From: Paenibacillus sp. ACRRY
Lineage (GTDB): Bacteria; Bacillota; Bacilli; Paenibacillales; Paenibacillaceae
Direction: 5' to 3'
Assembly: GCF_022346995.1 (NCBI RefSeq)
Contig: NZ_JAKRNM010000008.1
Span: 62,001-126,000 of the forward strand
Length of the DNA: 64,000 bases
The position numbers were made by a program, and so were the translations under genes. Position 1 is the first letter of the stretch; every line of letters begins with the position of its first letter. A model generated the notes under the pieces. It saw nothing but the letters and a program-made list of their open reading frames with translations. It had not been told where the DNA came from and made no database searches. Positions 1 through 7,827 of this stretch are shown here, piece after piece.

Positions 1-115
1 GCTCTGCATTTCTCAACACTGCACAAACCATACAATGTTGATTATCCTCAAAGTTATCTGTAGTTTGGGATAGGTAATACCGTTAATTTTGATAATTTAA
101 TAGTCATAACCGAGA

Positions 116-138
116 GTTCATGATAAATTATCAGGAAC
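116..138. promoter_or_regulatory. 23-bp near-perfect palindrome upstream of a LysR gene
   Basis: The arms are GTTC-A-TGATAA (116-126) and TTATCA-G-GAAC (128-138) around a single central A. Only one mirrored position (A120/G134) fails to pair. It ends 8 bp before the ribosome site of the LysR gene at 161. No T-run follows, so an operator, possibly for autoregulation by that LysR protein, is more likely than a terminator. Confidence 0.45.
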
Positions 139-160
139 TTGCAGAAGGTGAGGGTTGCTA

Positions 161-1045
161 GTGGAACTAACTTATTTGAAAACCTTTCGGGAAGTGGCAA
201 AATGGGGAAGCTATACACGAGCCGCGGAAACGCTGGGATATGCACAGTCCAGCATCACGACTCAGATTCAGAAGCTGGAGGAAGCTTACGGCACCGTTCT
301 CTTAGAACGTTTTGGCAGGGGAATGAAACTAACGTTGGCTGGCGAAGCGCTGTTGCAATACGCCAACGATATAAACAGACTGCATGAAGAGTCCAAAGAA
401 GTCGTATCCAAACAATCCAAGGGAAGACTGTCTATAGGAACTATCGAGACATTGGCTGCCTTCTGCCTTCCGCCATATCTTCAAAAGTATCGTGGAGAAT
501 ATCCTGGTATCAATGTGATCATCCAGCCTGGTAACGAACCTTATATTATTGAGTCAGTCAAAAGTGGCGAACTAGACATGGGGATCATTTTGGATCCTCC
601 ATTTAAGGATCTCGATCTTCACTGCAGCATTTTGAGGGAGGAAACGTTAGTTTTTATCACGAATCCTGATCATAAACTTGCTTGTCAAAGTGAAGTCCAC
701 ATTGAAGATCTTGAGGGTGAATCGTTGATTATGACAGAAGATGGCTGTACTTACCGGGCCATGCTTCTCAATGTTTTGAAAAGGAATCAAGTGAATTACA
801 GTCTTTCCTACGAATTCGGCAATCTGGAAGCAATCAAGCAGTGTGTTATTTACGATCTTGGTATTGCCTTGCTGCCGCGTATAGCGGTTGCCGAGGAAAT
901 CCGTAAGGGCCAAATTGTCGCGATTCCTTTCGTCCATCCGGAGTGTAGATTTTATACGCAACTCATTTATTCGAAGAAGAAGTGGAAGTCCAAAGCTTTT
1001 CAAGGTTTCGTGGATTTGATCAGCGGAAACCAATTATCAATATGA
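161..1045 (+). CDS. LysR family transcriptional regulator
   Basis: This is a DNA-binding transcription factor of the LysR type, about 294 residues, the usual length for the family. The N-terminal winged helix-turn-helix begins MELTYLKTF and contains the characteristic stretch AAETLGYAQSSITTQIQKLE. The rest is the two-lobed periplasmic-binding-like effector domain. I place the start at GTG 161, because the purine-rich site AGGTGAGG (146-153) lies 7 bp upstream; TTG 155 touches that site. A palindrome sits just upstream (116-138), and an inverted repeat plus a rhodanese gene follow on the same strand, so the likely target is the rhodanese gene. The effector cannot be read from sequence. Confidence 0.9.
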   Translation: MELTYLKTFREVAKWGSYTRAAETLGYAQSSITTQIQKLEEAYGTVLLERFGRGMKLTLAGEALLQYANDINRLHEESKEVVSKQSKGRLSIGTIETLAAFCLPPYLQKYRGEYPGINVIIQPGNEPYIIESVKSGELDMGIILDPPFKDLDLHCSILREETLVFITNPDHKLACQSEVHIEDLEGESLIMTEDGCTYRAMLLNVLKRNQVNYSLSYEFGNLEAIKQCVIYDLGIALLPRIAVAEEIRKGQIVAIPFVHPECRFYTQLIYSKKKWKSKAFQGFVDLISGNQLSI

Positions 1046-1055
1046 TTGAAGTATC

Positions 1056-1075
1056 TTATCGATTTCTATCGATAA
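1056..1075. promoter_or_regulatory. Inverted repeat TTATCGAT-N4-ATCGATAA, possible operator
   Basis: Two perfect 8-bp arms (1056-1063 and 1068-1075) flank a 4-bp spacer in the short gap between the LysR gene and the rhodanese gene, 66 bp before the latter's ATG. No T-tract follows, so it is not a convincing terminator. It is a candidate binding site for the upstream LysR regulator. Confidence 0.4.
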
Positions 1076-1141
1076 CTCCATGGTTAAAGGCTGTGTTACA
1101 TTGATTGCAAGAAATCAAATCACACCTTGGAGGTAACCCAA

Positions 1142-1579
1142 ATGACAAATCAAATCCAATATTCCCTCGTCTTAGAGACACCTGCTCCTACGTCGGAGTA
1201 CATTCATCGGCATTTCATAAATAAGCTTTCCGTAGAAACGGATGTCTCAGATGTAAAGCACGATATGAAGCAAGGCCTCAATGACTTTGTACTCATCGAC
1301 GTCAGAAGCACTATTGCTTATGGAGAATGCCATATACCGGGAGCACTTAGTCTACCTTCCAACACGATCAGCGAAGCGACAACAGCGTCTTTGTCCAGAG
1401 ATAAACTCATCGTCGTCTACTGCTGGGGGCCGGCTTGCAATGGCGCTAGCAAAGGAGCAGCCCACTTATCCCGTCTTGGTTTTCAGGTCAAAGAAATGCT
1501 TGGAGGCATTGAGTACTGGCGTAAGGAAGGAAATGAGGTAGAGGGTACACTTGGCCATTCAGCATGCACGATTGGGTAA
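1142..1579 (+). CDS. Rhodanese-like domain protein
   Basis: Single-domain sulfurtransferase-like protein of 145 residues, probably cytoplasmic. The rhodanese fold is recognisable from LIDVRS (about 51-56), HIPGALSLP (64-72) and the active-site loop starting at Cys94 (CWGPAC, 94-99), which follows VVY as in active rhodaneses. A second Cys sits in the loop. The C-terminal GGIEYW motif is typical of the fold. The start is ATG 1142, with TTGGAGGT (1127-1134) upstream. Its neighbour is the LysR regulator on the same strand, separated by an inverted repeat. The natural sulfur donor and acceptor are unknown. A good terminator hairpin lies at 1721. Confidence 0.88.
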   Translation: MTNQIQYSLVLETPAPTSEYIHRHFINKLSVETDVSDVKHDMKQGLNDFVLIDVRSTIAYGECHIPGALSLPSNTISEATTASLSRDKLIVVYCWGPACNGASKGAAHLSRLGFQVKEMLGGIEYWRKEGNEVEGTLGHSACTIG

Positions 1580-1720
1580 GCTCATGAAATAGCTGGCCTA
1601 TCTGATCCATTTACGAATTACGTGAATGTTCTAGTTGCGACAGGCGTTTAATTCGACTGGACAAACGATCAAACGGAAATTTCAACGATCGGGTAACGTT
1701 AGCTCAACAAGATATTATTA

Positions 1721-1758
1721 CGGCAGCTGGTTTTCACGATCAGCTGCCGCTTTCTGTT
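1721..1758 (+). terminator. Rho-independent terminator
   Basis: A 9-bp perfect stem, CGGCAGCTG (1721-1729) with CAGCTGCCG (1741-1749), encloses an 11-nt loop and is followed by a pyrimidine-rich tail (CTTTCTGTT). It lies about 140 bp after the rhodanese gene and before the convergent transporter gene. The 1580-1720 stretch shows no coding signal. Confidence 0.7.
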
Positions 1759-1793
1759 GAGGTAACGAAGTATAATTTACATCAGTCAGATAA

Positions 1794-3182
1794 CTAGGAC
1801 CCATGTAACTGCCCTGTCTCCTTGCGCCGCCCATTTATGAATACCAATGACAATGCAATTAACGTGAGGATAATCCCAAGTACTCGAAATCCTTCGAAGC
1901 TGAAGTTATCTCCCATTACGCTGCTAATTAGTATAGAAGAGAGAATGGTTCCCAGGTATCTTGAGGTATTAAATATTCCAGATGCTACACCTATAATTTC
2001 TTTTGGTGAACTTTTGAATAAGGCCGCTTGCATAGCGACACTGTTCAACCCGTTGCTAATACCGAATGCAGCTAAAGCCAGACATACACTGATAACCGGT
2101 GAAGTCTGATCCAGTGTCACAATCCACACGGACCCAAATGTCATCAGTATTCCGGACATAAGCAATGCTGGCCCGGGTCCTGATTTATCGATCCATCGTC
2201 CTGCCATTGGAGAAGCAACCAGCGAGCACAAGCCTAAGCTTAGCATGAGCATCCCTGTATGGAACTCGCTGACATGACGTACGATTTGCAAGTAGGACGG
2301 AAGCCCGAAGAAGAGAGAGTAAAAAAGCAAGTTAACGACCAAGAATTCGACATTGACCCAAGTCATTGCAGGATATTTAGCGAATGTGCGCAAAGGAATA
2401 AAGGGTGCCTTCGCTTTTAACTCATGTCGCACGAAAGCTCCCAGTCCAACGAAGCCAATCAGCCCGACAATAACGTTACTTAATGAAATTCGACCAGATG
2501 ATTTTGCGGACAATAATCCAACGAGCAGAGCAACCAGACCCACGGTGAATAACAGAACTCCTGGCACATCAATCAAATCAGACCATTTGCGAAAGGACAT
2601 GTTGCGAGCAACGGATGTCGTAGACGGGACATCCTTAGGAATATGCCTCCAAGCTAATAAAAAGCTTGTCACTACGAAAGGAATATTAACCAAAAAGATA
2701 GCGGGCCAGCCCCACCAGTGAATGAAGACCCCGCCAATAAAGGGGCCAATCGCTGCCGCTCCGGATAGGAATATGCTCAAAACTGACAGTGCAGTCGCTT
2801 GTTTCTCGCTAATATGAATTCGCACAATGGCCATTCCAACCGCAACCATCATGCTTGTTCCAATGGATTGCACAATGCGGAACACGATGAGCGAACCGAA
2901 GTTTGGGGATAGTGGAGCTAATAATGATGCAACGAAGGATACAACAAGCCCTGCAAGAAATATCCTTCTTCGACCGAATAAATCGCTGGCTTTTCCCATA
3001 ATAGGTTGAGCGATAGCGCTCGCAATGTAGAAAGAAAAAATGATCCAGGATACCACGGTAAAATCGAGTTGGAACTCATTTTGCAGCCTTGGAATTGCCA
3101 CTGAAATCATTGAAGAATTTAAGGGGTTCAATAGAATTCCTAGTCCAACGGAGATCATCAACCACCTATTGCGAATACTCAT
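1794..3182 (-). CDS. MFS transporter, DHA2 (EmrB/QacA-like) drug efflux family
   Basis: Integral membrane proton-driven exporter of 462 residues, a length and hydrophobicity pattern consistent with 14 transmembrane segments. The N-terminus carries the DHA2 signature LNSSMISVAIPRLQ, and the cytoplasmic loop 2-3 motif GKASDLFGRRR (motif A) follows at about residues 63-73. A motif-C-like stretch, SGAAAIGPFIGG, lies near residue 140. The start is ATG 3182, with a GGGGGA ribosome site. It is divergent from a LysR gene (3299), so expression is probably under that regulator. Drug, toxic-metabolite or peptide export are possible; the substrate is not predictable. Confidence 0.88.
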   Translation of the reverse strand: MSIRNRWLMISVGLGILLNPLNSSMISVAIPRLQNEFQLDFTVVSWIIFSFYIASAIAQPIMGKASDLFGRRRIFLAGLVVSFVASLLAPLSPNFGSLIVFRIVQSIGTSMMVAVGMAIVRIHISEKQATALSVLSIFLSGAAAIGPFIGGVFIHWWGWPAIFLVNIPFVVTSFLLAWRHIPKDVPSTTSVARNMSFRKWSDLIDVPGVLLFTVGLVALLVGLLSAKSSGRISLSNVIVGLIGFVGLGAFVRHELKAKAPFIPLRTFAKYPAMTWVNVEFLVVNLLFYSLFFGLPSYLQIVRHVSEFHTGMLMLSLGLCSLVASPMAGRWIDKSGPGPALLMSGILMTFGSVWIVTLDQTSPVISVCLALAAFGISNGLNSVAMQAALFKSSPKEIIGVASGIFNTSRYLGTILSSILISSVMGDNFSFEGFRVLGIILTLIALSLVFINGRRKETGQLHGS

Positions 3183-3298
3183 TTCAATCCCCCCAATCTG
3201 TATGTTAGTGTCATCATCGTACTTGAAATCATTTATTTATTCCAATGCATTTCATGTTATGATTTCATTGACTCAAGGGAATGAGTGGAGGGTGTAAA
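3183..3298. promoter_or_regulatory. Divergent LysR/MFS control region
   Basis: This 116-bp AT-rich gap must hold both divergent promoters. Toward the LysR gene a TATGAT box (3259-3264) is visible, with only a weak TTTATT hexamer 17 bp upstream. The pair TGAAAT (3224-3229) and ATTTCA (3249-3254) forms an inverted repeat, the kind of site a LysR dimer of dimers could use. Confidence 0.35.
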
Positions 3299-4183
3299 AT
3301 GGAACTTCTTCAACTGAAATATTTTCTCGAAGTAGCTCGTTTGGAACATATGACCGAAGCAGCACGAAGTCTGCATGTCACTCAATCATCACTAAGCAAA
3401 ACGATTGGGCGCTTGGAAGAAGATTTGGGAGTCCCGTTGTTCGATCGAATAGGGAGGAAATTGCGATTGAATGAGTTTGGAAACAGATTCTATCGCCGTG
3501 CAGAAAGAGCGTTGTTTGAATTGGAACAGGGGAAGCAGGAGATTAGCGATTTGTCCAGTCTAGAACATGACACACTCGAATTGGCGGTGACCACCGCAAG
3601 CACATTGCCTCAGATCCTTCGAGAGTTTCGGAACAAGCGACCCGATATCCAATTTCATGTGCAAATGCTCACAACGCAGGAAATGGTTACGCTTCTTCAT
3701 AGAGGAGAGGTTGATTTTTGCTTGTCCTCACCTCCTATACGAGGGGAAGACATTGAATGTCAAATCATGTTCATCGACCCGATTCTTGTAGCTGTTCCCA
3801 AAGGGCATCGGCTTGCTGACCAAAACAGCATATCTTTGACTGAGCTAAAAAATGAAAGTTTTGTTGGTGTAAAAAGAGGCTACGGTACTCGTGATCTGGT
3901 GGATTCTATATGCAAATCGGTTGGATTTGTACCTACGTATGTGTATGAAGGTGATGAACCTGCAAGGTTAATTTCTCTAGTAGAAGCGGGAATTGGCATA
4001 GCCTTTATACCAAGTACGGCAAGATATTCTTGGGAACATATCAAATATCTCAAAGTAGAGAATCATGAGTTAGTACGGGAGATCGCTTTGTTATGGCACA
4101 GGAGTCGGTACATTTCGCGGGCTGCTCTCGAATTTCGTGAGGTAGTTGTAGAATATTTCGGGACAATATCCAAAGAACAATGA
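3299..4183 (+). CDS. LysR family transcriptional regulator, divergent from efflux gene
   Basis: LysR-type regulator of 294 residues. The helix-turn-helix region MTEAARSLHVTQSSLSKTIG lies in the first 45 residues, followed by LEEDLGVPLFDRIGRKLRLN, a textbook LysR wing. The effector domain has two Rossmann-like lobes (VDFCLSSPP in the first). I chose ATG 3299 because GGAGGGTG (3287-3294) sits at good spacing. ATG 3281 upstream overlaps the ribosome site and would add six residues not typical of the family. The divergent pairing with the transporter at 1794-3182 suggests the pump is the regulated gene. The inducer is unknown. Confidence 0.9.
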   Translation: MELLQLKYFLEVARLEHMTEAARSLHVTQSSLSKTIGRLEEDLGVPLFDRIGRKLRLNEFGNRFYRRAERALFELEQGKQEISDLSSLEHDTLELAVTTASTLPQILREFRNKRPDIQFHVQMLTTQEMVTLLHRGEVDFCLSSPPIRGEDIECQIMFIDPILVAVPKGHRLADQNSISLTELKNESFVGVKRGYGTRDLVDSICKSVGFVPTYVYEGDEPARLISLVEAGIGIAFIPSTARYSWEHIKYLKVENHELVREIALLWHRSRYISRAALEFREVVVEYFGTISKEQ

Positions 4184-4541
4184 TCCGACAACGAATACCG
4201 TCTCAAATCCGATTATTCCACTAACGGGAAAAGTTAATTTATAAAAACCAGGGGAGCAGTTGACCATCAAGGTCGGCTGCTTTTGTTAAGTTAACGGGCA
4301 GGTTAGTATAGCTTTTTAGTAGTGAGTTACCAGTTAATTAAGAAAGAGAACAATAGAAGGCCATATACAAAACATATTATGATTGATAGATGCTATTCCT
4401 TTAATACATCTCAGAGAGTTGGGTAATGTGTTGGATATTCTTACAAGTATGTAAGGCAATTGTCATTTAAATCAATGGTAGCCACATAGCTGCTCCTTTA
4501 GACTAATCCAAGGATAGGATTATTTTTAAGGGGGAGTTGGC
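4184..4541. other. 358-bp intergenic stretch with a terminator, otherwise unassigned
   Basis: The first 100 bp contain the terminator for the LysR gene (4254-4287). The remaining AT-rich part must include the promoter of the lipase-like gene at 4542, but no convincing -35/-10 pair is visible. No open reading frame with a ribosome site was found. Confidence 0.5.
4254..4287 (+). terminator. Rho-independent terminator
   Basis: The stem AGCAG-TT-GACC (4255-4265) pairs with GGTC-GG-CTGCT (4271-4281) around ATCAA, and a TTTTGTT tail follows. It is downstream of the LysR gene ending at 4183. Confidence 0.75.
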
Positions 4542-5849
4542 GTGAGGCTTATAGGCATGTTCATCAAGCCGAAAGTCGTTTGGAATGTCTCTCGAATTCG
4601 AAAGGTAATCGGTAGGCTTTTTATCGGGATAGGGCTAATTGCAACGGGGTGCCTCCTCTACGTGTTTCCCGTCTTTGACCTTCCAGTGCCAACCGGCGAG
4701 TTGAAGGTAGGCACACAAGTTTTTCATTTTATCGATCCAAGCCGCGAGGAGACACTTGGGAAAACCCCGAATGGTAAAAGGGAATTGATGGTTCAGGTAT
4801 GGTATCCGGCTCAGGCTGGTACTGACCATTACGCTCCCTTTATTCCTGATACTGAGATTTTACGTTATATGGCTGGGAATTACGGCCTTCCCGGGTTCAC
4901 TTTTCAACACCTAAAGTATGTATCTAGTCATGCTTATTTGGAGGCCAAAGTCTCTTCGCAACAGAACACATACCCATTGATCCTTGCGAGTCCCGGGTTT
5001 GGCTCTTCCAGGTTCCTCCACACGACGCAAGCTGAACATCTCGCGAGTCACGGATATATCGTGGTAGTGATCGACCACACCTACAATACATTTGCAACCA
5101 AGTTTCCAGATGGTCGAATCACAACCGACACAACCAACGACTTATTTTCGCCGGATCAGGATTATAGGGAGAGTAGAAGCATTCGCGACAAGTTGGGGGA
5201 AATGTTAACAAACGATGTAATCTTTACACTGGACCAGTTCGAGCTTATCCAATCGGGACAGATCCCAAGTATTCTAAAGGGAAGGTTGGATCTGGGGCAT
5301 ATCGGGGTGTTCGGTCACTCCATCGGCGGGGCGACGGCTTATGATGCTTCATACGATCCGCGAATCGCGGTCGGAATAGATCTTGATGGAGGGCTTTATC
5401 GTTTGAGTGACAGAGAGGGTCTACGAAAGCCGTTTTTGTTTATCAACTCGGAAAGCTATTACGAAAAATTAAACATGGTGATGGAAAACCGCGCCTACAC
5501 GGATGAAGAGCTTAAACGTATGGGCTCAACAAGAGAGTGGGAGGATCAAGTAACGGAAGACAAAAAGTTAGAGCTTGAACGGATGCGACTAGCGGCCGAC
5601 GGAGGGGGACAAATCCTTTATATCGAAAATACGGAACACTTGAATTTTACCGATGTACAGTTCATTTCTCCAATGTTCAATATGCTAGGCATTACAGGAA
5701 AGATTGCGCCCTCAAGAGCTAACTTCGCTATCAATGCCTACATGCTGGATTTCTTCAATTTGTATCTAAAACAACAAAAGGGCACCTTAATGAAAGGACC
5801 GAATAGCTACTATCCGGAGGTGACTTTCGTAAAAACACACGACATGTGA
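4542..5849 (+). CDS. Alpha/beta hydrolase, platelet-activating-factor acetylhydrolase-like
   Basis: Secreted or membrane-tethered serine esterase of 435 residues, resembling PAF acetylhydrolase (plasma type/isoform II). After a short basic start, a hydrophobic anchor runs over about residues 25-45. The hydrolase core begins at ELMVQVWYPA, with the oxyanion region LILASPGFGSS and the nucleophile elbow GHSIGGA. The product of the Asp region is GIDLDGG, and the probable catalytic His is in NTEHLNFTD. The start is GTG 4542 behind AAGGGGGAG. It is monocistronic. The family includes lipases acting on short-chain or oxidised phospholipids; the substrate here is unknown. Confidence 0.85.
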   Translation: MRLIGMFIKPKVVWNVSRIRKVIGRLFIGIGLIATGCLLYVFPVFDLPVPTGELKVGTQVFHFIDPSREETLGKTPNGKRELMVQVWYPAQAGTDHYAPFIPDTEILRYMAGNYGLPGFTFQHLKYVSSHAYLEAKVSSQQNTYPLILASPGFGSSRFLHTTQAEHLASHGYIVVVIDHTYNTFATKFPDGRITTDTTNDLFSPDQDYRESRSIRDKLGEMLTNDVIFTLDQFELIQSGQIPSILKGRLDLGHIGVFGHSIGGATAYDASYDPRIAVGIDLDGGLYRLSDREGLRKPFLFINSESYYEKLNMVMENRAYTDEELKRMGSTREWEDQVTEDKKLELERMRLAADGGGQILYIENTEHLNFTDVQFISPMFNMLGITGKIAPSRANFAINAYMLDFFNLYLKQQKGTLMKGPNSYYPEVTFVKTHDM

Positions 5850-5853
5850 GGTA

Positions 5854-5888
5854 TAAAAAAACAGCCACTCCTATGTTGGAAAGACTGT
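5854..5888 (-). terminator. Rho-independent terminator of the SatA-like gene
   Basis: Read on the minus strand, a roughly 10-pair stem (outer arms ACAG and CTGT) with one mismatch encloses AACATA and is followed directly by seven Ts. It lies 22 bp after the stop of the minus-strand acetyltransferase and may also serve the convergent lipase gene. Confidence 0.7.
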
Positions 5889-5910
5889 ATTGTGTTTTGC
5901 TACACCCGCG

Positions 5911-6456
5911 TTACTTAAACAACTTATACCAGTATAAAGTGGTTTCAATATTGGGGTTATATGACTGTTTTAGTGTGTCAGCTCCACCCAGTATGAATCC
6001 TTGTTTCACATAAAATCGGCATGCACCTAGATTATCATCTTGTGCTTCCAAGGACATTCCGATCAGTTTACTTTGTAGGGCCCAATCTTCTGCTTTATGT
6101 AAGAGCAATTTTCCGACTCCACTGCCTCTATAATCTTCTCTAGTAGCAATGTTTTCAATATAACAGAAACGATTCCAATCCTTAATGATTCTAATTTGTC
6201 CTATGCAAGTATTATTCATATAAGCTAAAAACAAAGCTTTATCCTCTCGATTTATATATTGGCTCCAATCCAGGTTGTCATCTGGGAAACGAGTTTCTCT
6301 CATTTCATCAAAAAGTTCTTCTGTATAAGACCATCTTCCTGATTGTAAACTGGGGACAACTCGACCATATATCTTAAAAGAATCATTTGTCATATTGATA
6401 TCCTCTATTAAGTCATAATGTAATGGAGAAATAATGATTTCACTTTCACTACCCAA
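5911..6456 (-). CDS. satA: GNAT acetyltransferase, streptothricin acetyltransferase (SatA)-like
   Basis: Acetyl-CoA-dependent N-acetyltransferase of about 181 residues, closest in pattern to SatA/YyaR, which acetylates streptothricin. Family features visible are the N-terminal SGRWSYTEELF, YIENIATREDYRGSGVGK (motif A, acetyl-CoA pyrophosphate loop), SLEAQDDNLGACRFY and the terminal LYWYKLF. I start it at TTG 6456, with AAGGAA (6467-6472) upstream, giving family length. The upstream ATG at 6546 is in frame but lies in the loop of the neighbouring gene's terminator, and would add 30 hydrophobic residues not found in the family. Antibiotic resistance is inference from the family only. Confidence 0.75.
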   Translation of the reverse strand: MGSESEIIISPLHYDLIEDINMTNDSFKIYGRVVPSLQSGRWSYTEELFDEMRETRFPDDNLDWSQYINREDKALFLAYMNNTCIGQIRIIKDWNRFCYIENIATREDYRGSGVGKLLLHKAEDWALQSKLIGMSLEAQDDNLGACRFYVKQGFILGGADTLKQSYNPNIETTLYWYKLFK

Positions 6457-6530
6457 TATTACACACTTCCTTTTATGATGTTTTGATTTATATAATACCA
6501 TAAAAAGTAAATTACTCATTGTTATAATTA

Positions 6531-6565
6531 AAAGCCAACTCGTCATGATGACGAGCTGGCTTCTT
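6531..6565 (-). terminator. Strong terminator of the AraC gene
   Basis: A 14-bp stem with one G/T-type mismatch (6532-6545 with 6549-6562) and a 3-nt loop. In the minus direction it is followed by TTTTAATT. It lies 74 bp after the stop of the AraC regulator gene and upstream of the satA-like gene. Confidence 0.8.
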
Positions 6566-6638
6566 TTAACAGGTCGAAGAGCATGAACATTTCATATTTT
6601 GGTTTTGGACGAGAATGTAGAAAGTCCAGGCTAAACGG

Positions 6639-7538
6639 TTAAATGCTGGTCTTTTTCCGAAATTCCGAAGGATTTATTCCAGTCCATCTTTTAAATTGCC
6701 GGCTAAAGTGAGAAAGGTTTTTGTATCCTAACCGATTTGCTATTTCATTCAATGACAACTGGGGCTGCTGTAGTAAAATCTTTGCTTCTTGAAGTTTTAG
6801 ATCGGACAGATATTTTCGCGGCGACATTTGATATATTTTTTGAAAGACTTCCAAACCGTAGTTGGGGCTGATGCCGAGAGAGGCAATAATCGGTTGGATG
6901 TGAATCGTAAAATCTACACTACCGTTTGTTTCAATGCATCTTTTTTTGAAGGTCCACTTTATTGCTTCAGCAATTTCCTTCGCATATTTTGCTGTCGTAA
7001 TGGATTGATTTGTTCTTACGTCGGTGGTTGTTGGCTGGATATCCATCAGAATTTCTAATAATTCAAAGAGGACCACTTGTGCCCTTAACTTTGCTGTAGC
7101 GAATAATATGTCTCTATCATTTAGAATGTCGATCCATTTTTGCAGACATGTCCTTAACCTATTGTGATATGGACTGGAAGGGGTATAGACCCAATCACAA
7201 TTTTTCATGATCTTCATACGCAGAGCAGGTTCGTCAATATCAAAATGAGCGCAAAAATAGGTCATGGATTCGGGAGAGATGCAATGGTTGGTATGTTCAA
7301 AGCCAGGAGGAATAAGGAGAATCTCATCCTGTTGAATGATATATTGTTCATTTTCAAGAACGGTCTCTTGCGCACCATCCAATACAATTAAAATCTCAAA
7401 AGCATGATGGAACTCTTTGGTCATGGACCATGGAGAAGGAACCGTTTGCTTGTGGGCACCGAAAAAGCGAATGTTCCAATCAATGCGTGGAAGAAGTTCT
7501 GTTGTGCTGCCTATAAATGCTTGCATGTTATGATCCAT
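6639..7538 (-). CDS. AraC family regulator of xylan/xyloside use
   Basis: Transcription activator of 299 residues. The N-terminal cupin-like effector domain (about 30-130) contains HHAFEILIVLDG and IPPGFEHTNH. The C-terminal double helix-turn-helix (about 200-296) ends with the AraC signature LGYKNLSHFSRQFKRWTG. The start is ATG 7538, with AAAGGTGG 8 bp upstream. It is transcribed divergently from the GH43 beta-xylosidase and its MFS transporter, so I infer that it senses a xylose- or arabinose-containing sugar and activates those genes. The sugar itself cannot be inferred. Confidence 0.88.
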   Translation of the reverse strand: MDHNMQAFIGSTTELLPRIDWNIRFFGAHKQTVPSPWSMTKEFHHAFEILIVLDGAQETVLENEQYIIQQDEILLIPPGFEHTNHCISPESMTYFCAHFDIDEPALRMKIMKNCDWVYTPSSPYHNRLRTCLQKWIDILNDRDILFATAKLRAQVVLFELLEILMDIQPTTTDVRTNQSITTAKYAKEIAEAIKWTFKKRCIETNGSVDFTIHIQPIIASLGISPNYGLEVFQKIYQMSPRKYLSDLKLQEAKILLQQPQLSLNEIANRLGYKNLSHFSRQFKRWTGINPSEFRKKTSI

Positions 7539-7628
7539 CTATGTGACCACCTTTGATTTGGGTAAATTAAACGTTAATGATGCAATCGAAATTCGACATG
7601 AATCGTTATTATAATATAAGTAAGCAAC

Positions 7629-7644
7629 AGGGAAACGCTTTCGT
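7629..7644. promoter_or_regulatory. cre-like (CcpA) site 1
   Basis: AGGGAAACGCTTTCGT matches the cre consensus WTGNAANCGNWWNCAW except at positions 2 and 15. It sits in the divergent AraC/GH43 region, consistent with carbon catabolite control. Confidence 0.45.
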
Positions 7645-7708
7645 AACTGACCTTGATATATCTTCTATTATCGATATTAGCAAGAGTGTACGTTTATTAT
7701 AGTCAAAA

Positions 7709-7724
7709 AAGAAAACGGTATCAA
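7709..7724. promoter_or_regulatory. cre-like (CcpA) site 2
   Basis: AAGAAAACGGTATCAA matches the cre consensus with a single mismatch (A for T at position 2). It lies about 105 bp upstream of the GH43 start and is the best of the three sites here. Confidence 0.6.
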
Positions 7725-7769
7725 TTTGTTGCTGGCGATTCAGTAAAAAGGGTAAGACTCGCCCTAAAA

Positions 7770-7785
7770 TAGAAAGCGCTTAAAA
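7770..7785. promoter_or_regulatory. cre-like (CcpA) site 3
   Basis: TAGAAAGCGCTTAAAA has a palindromic AAAGCGCTT core and two mismatches to the cre consensus. It lies 43 bp before the GH43 start codon, where CcpA binding would block transcription. Confidence 0.5.
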
Positions 7786-7827
7786 TATTGCTAAACCAAT
7801 CAGATGACTATGAAAGGGATTAGAGAA

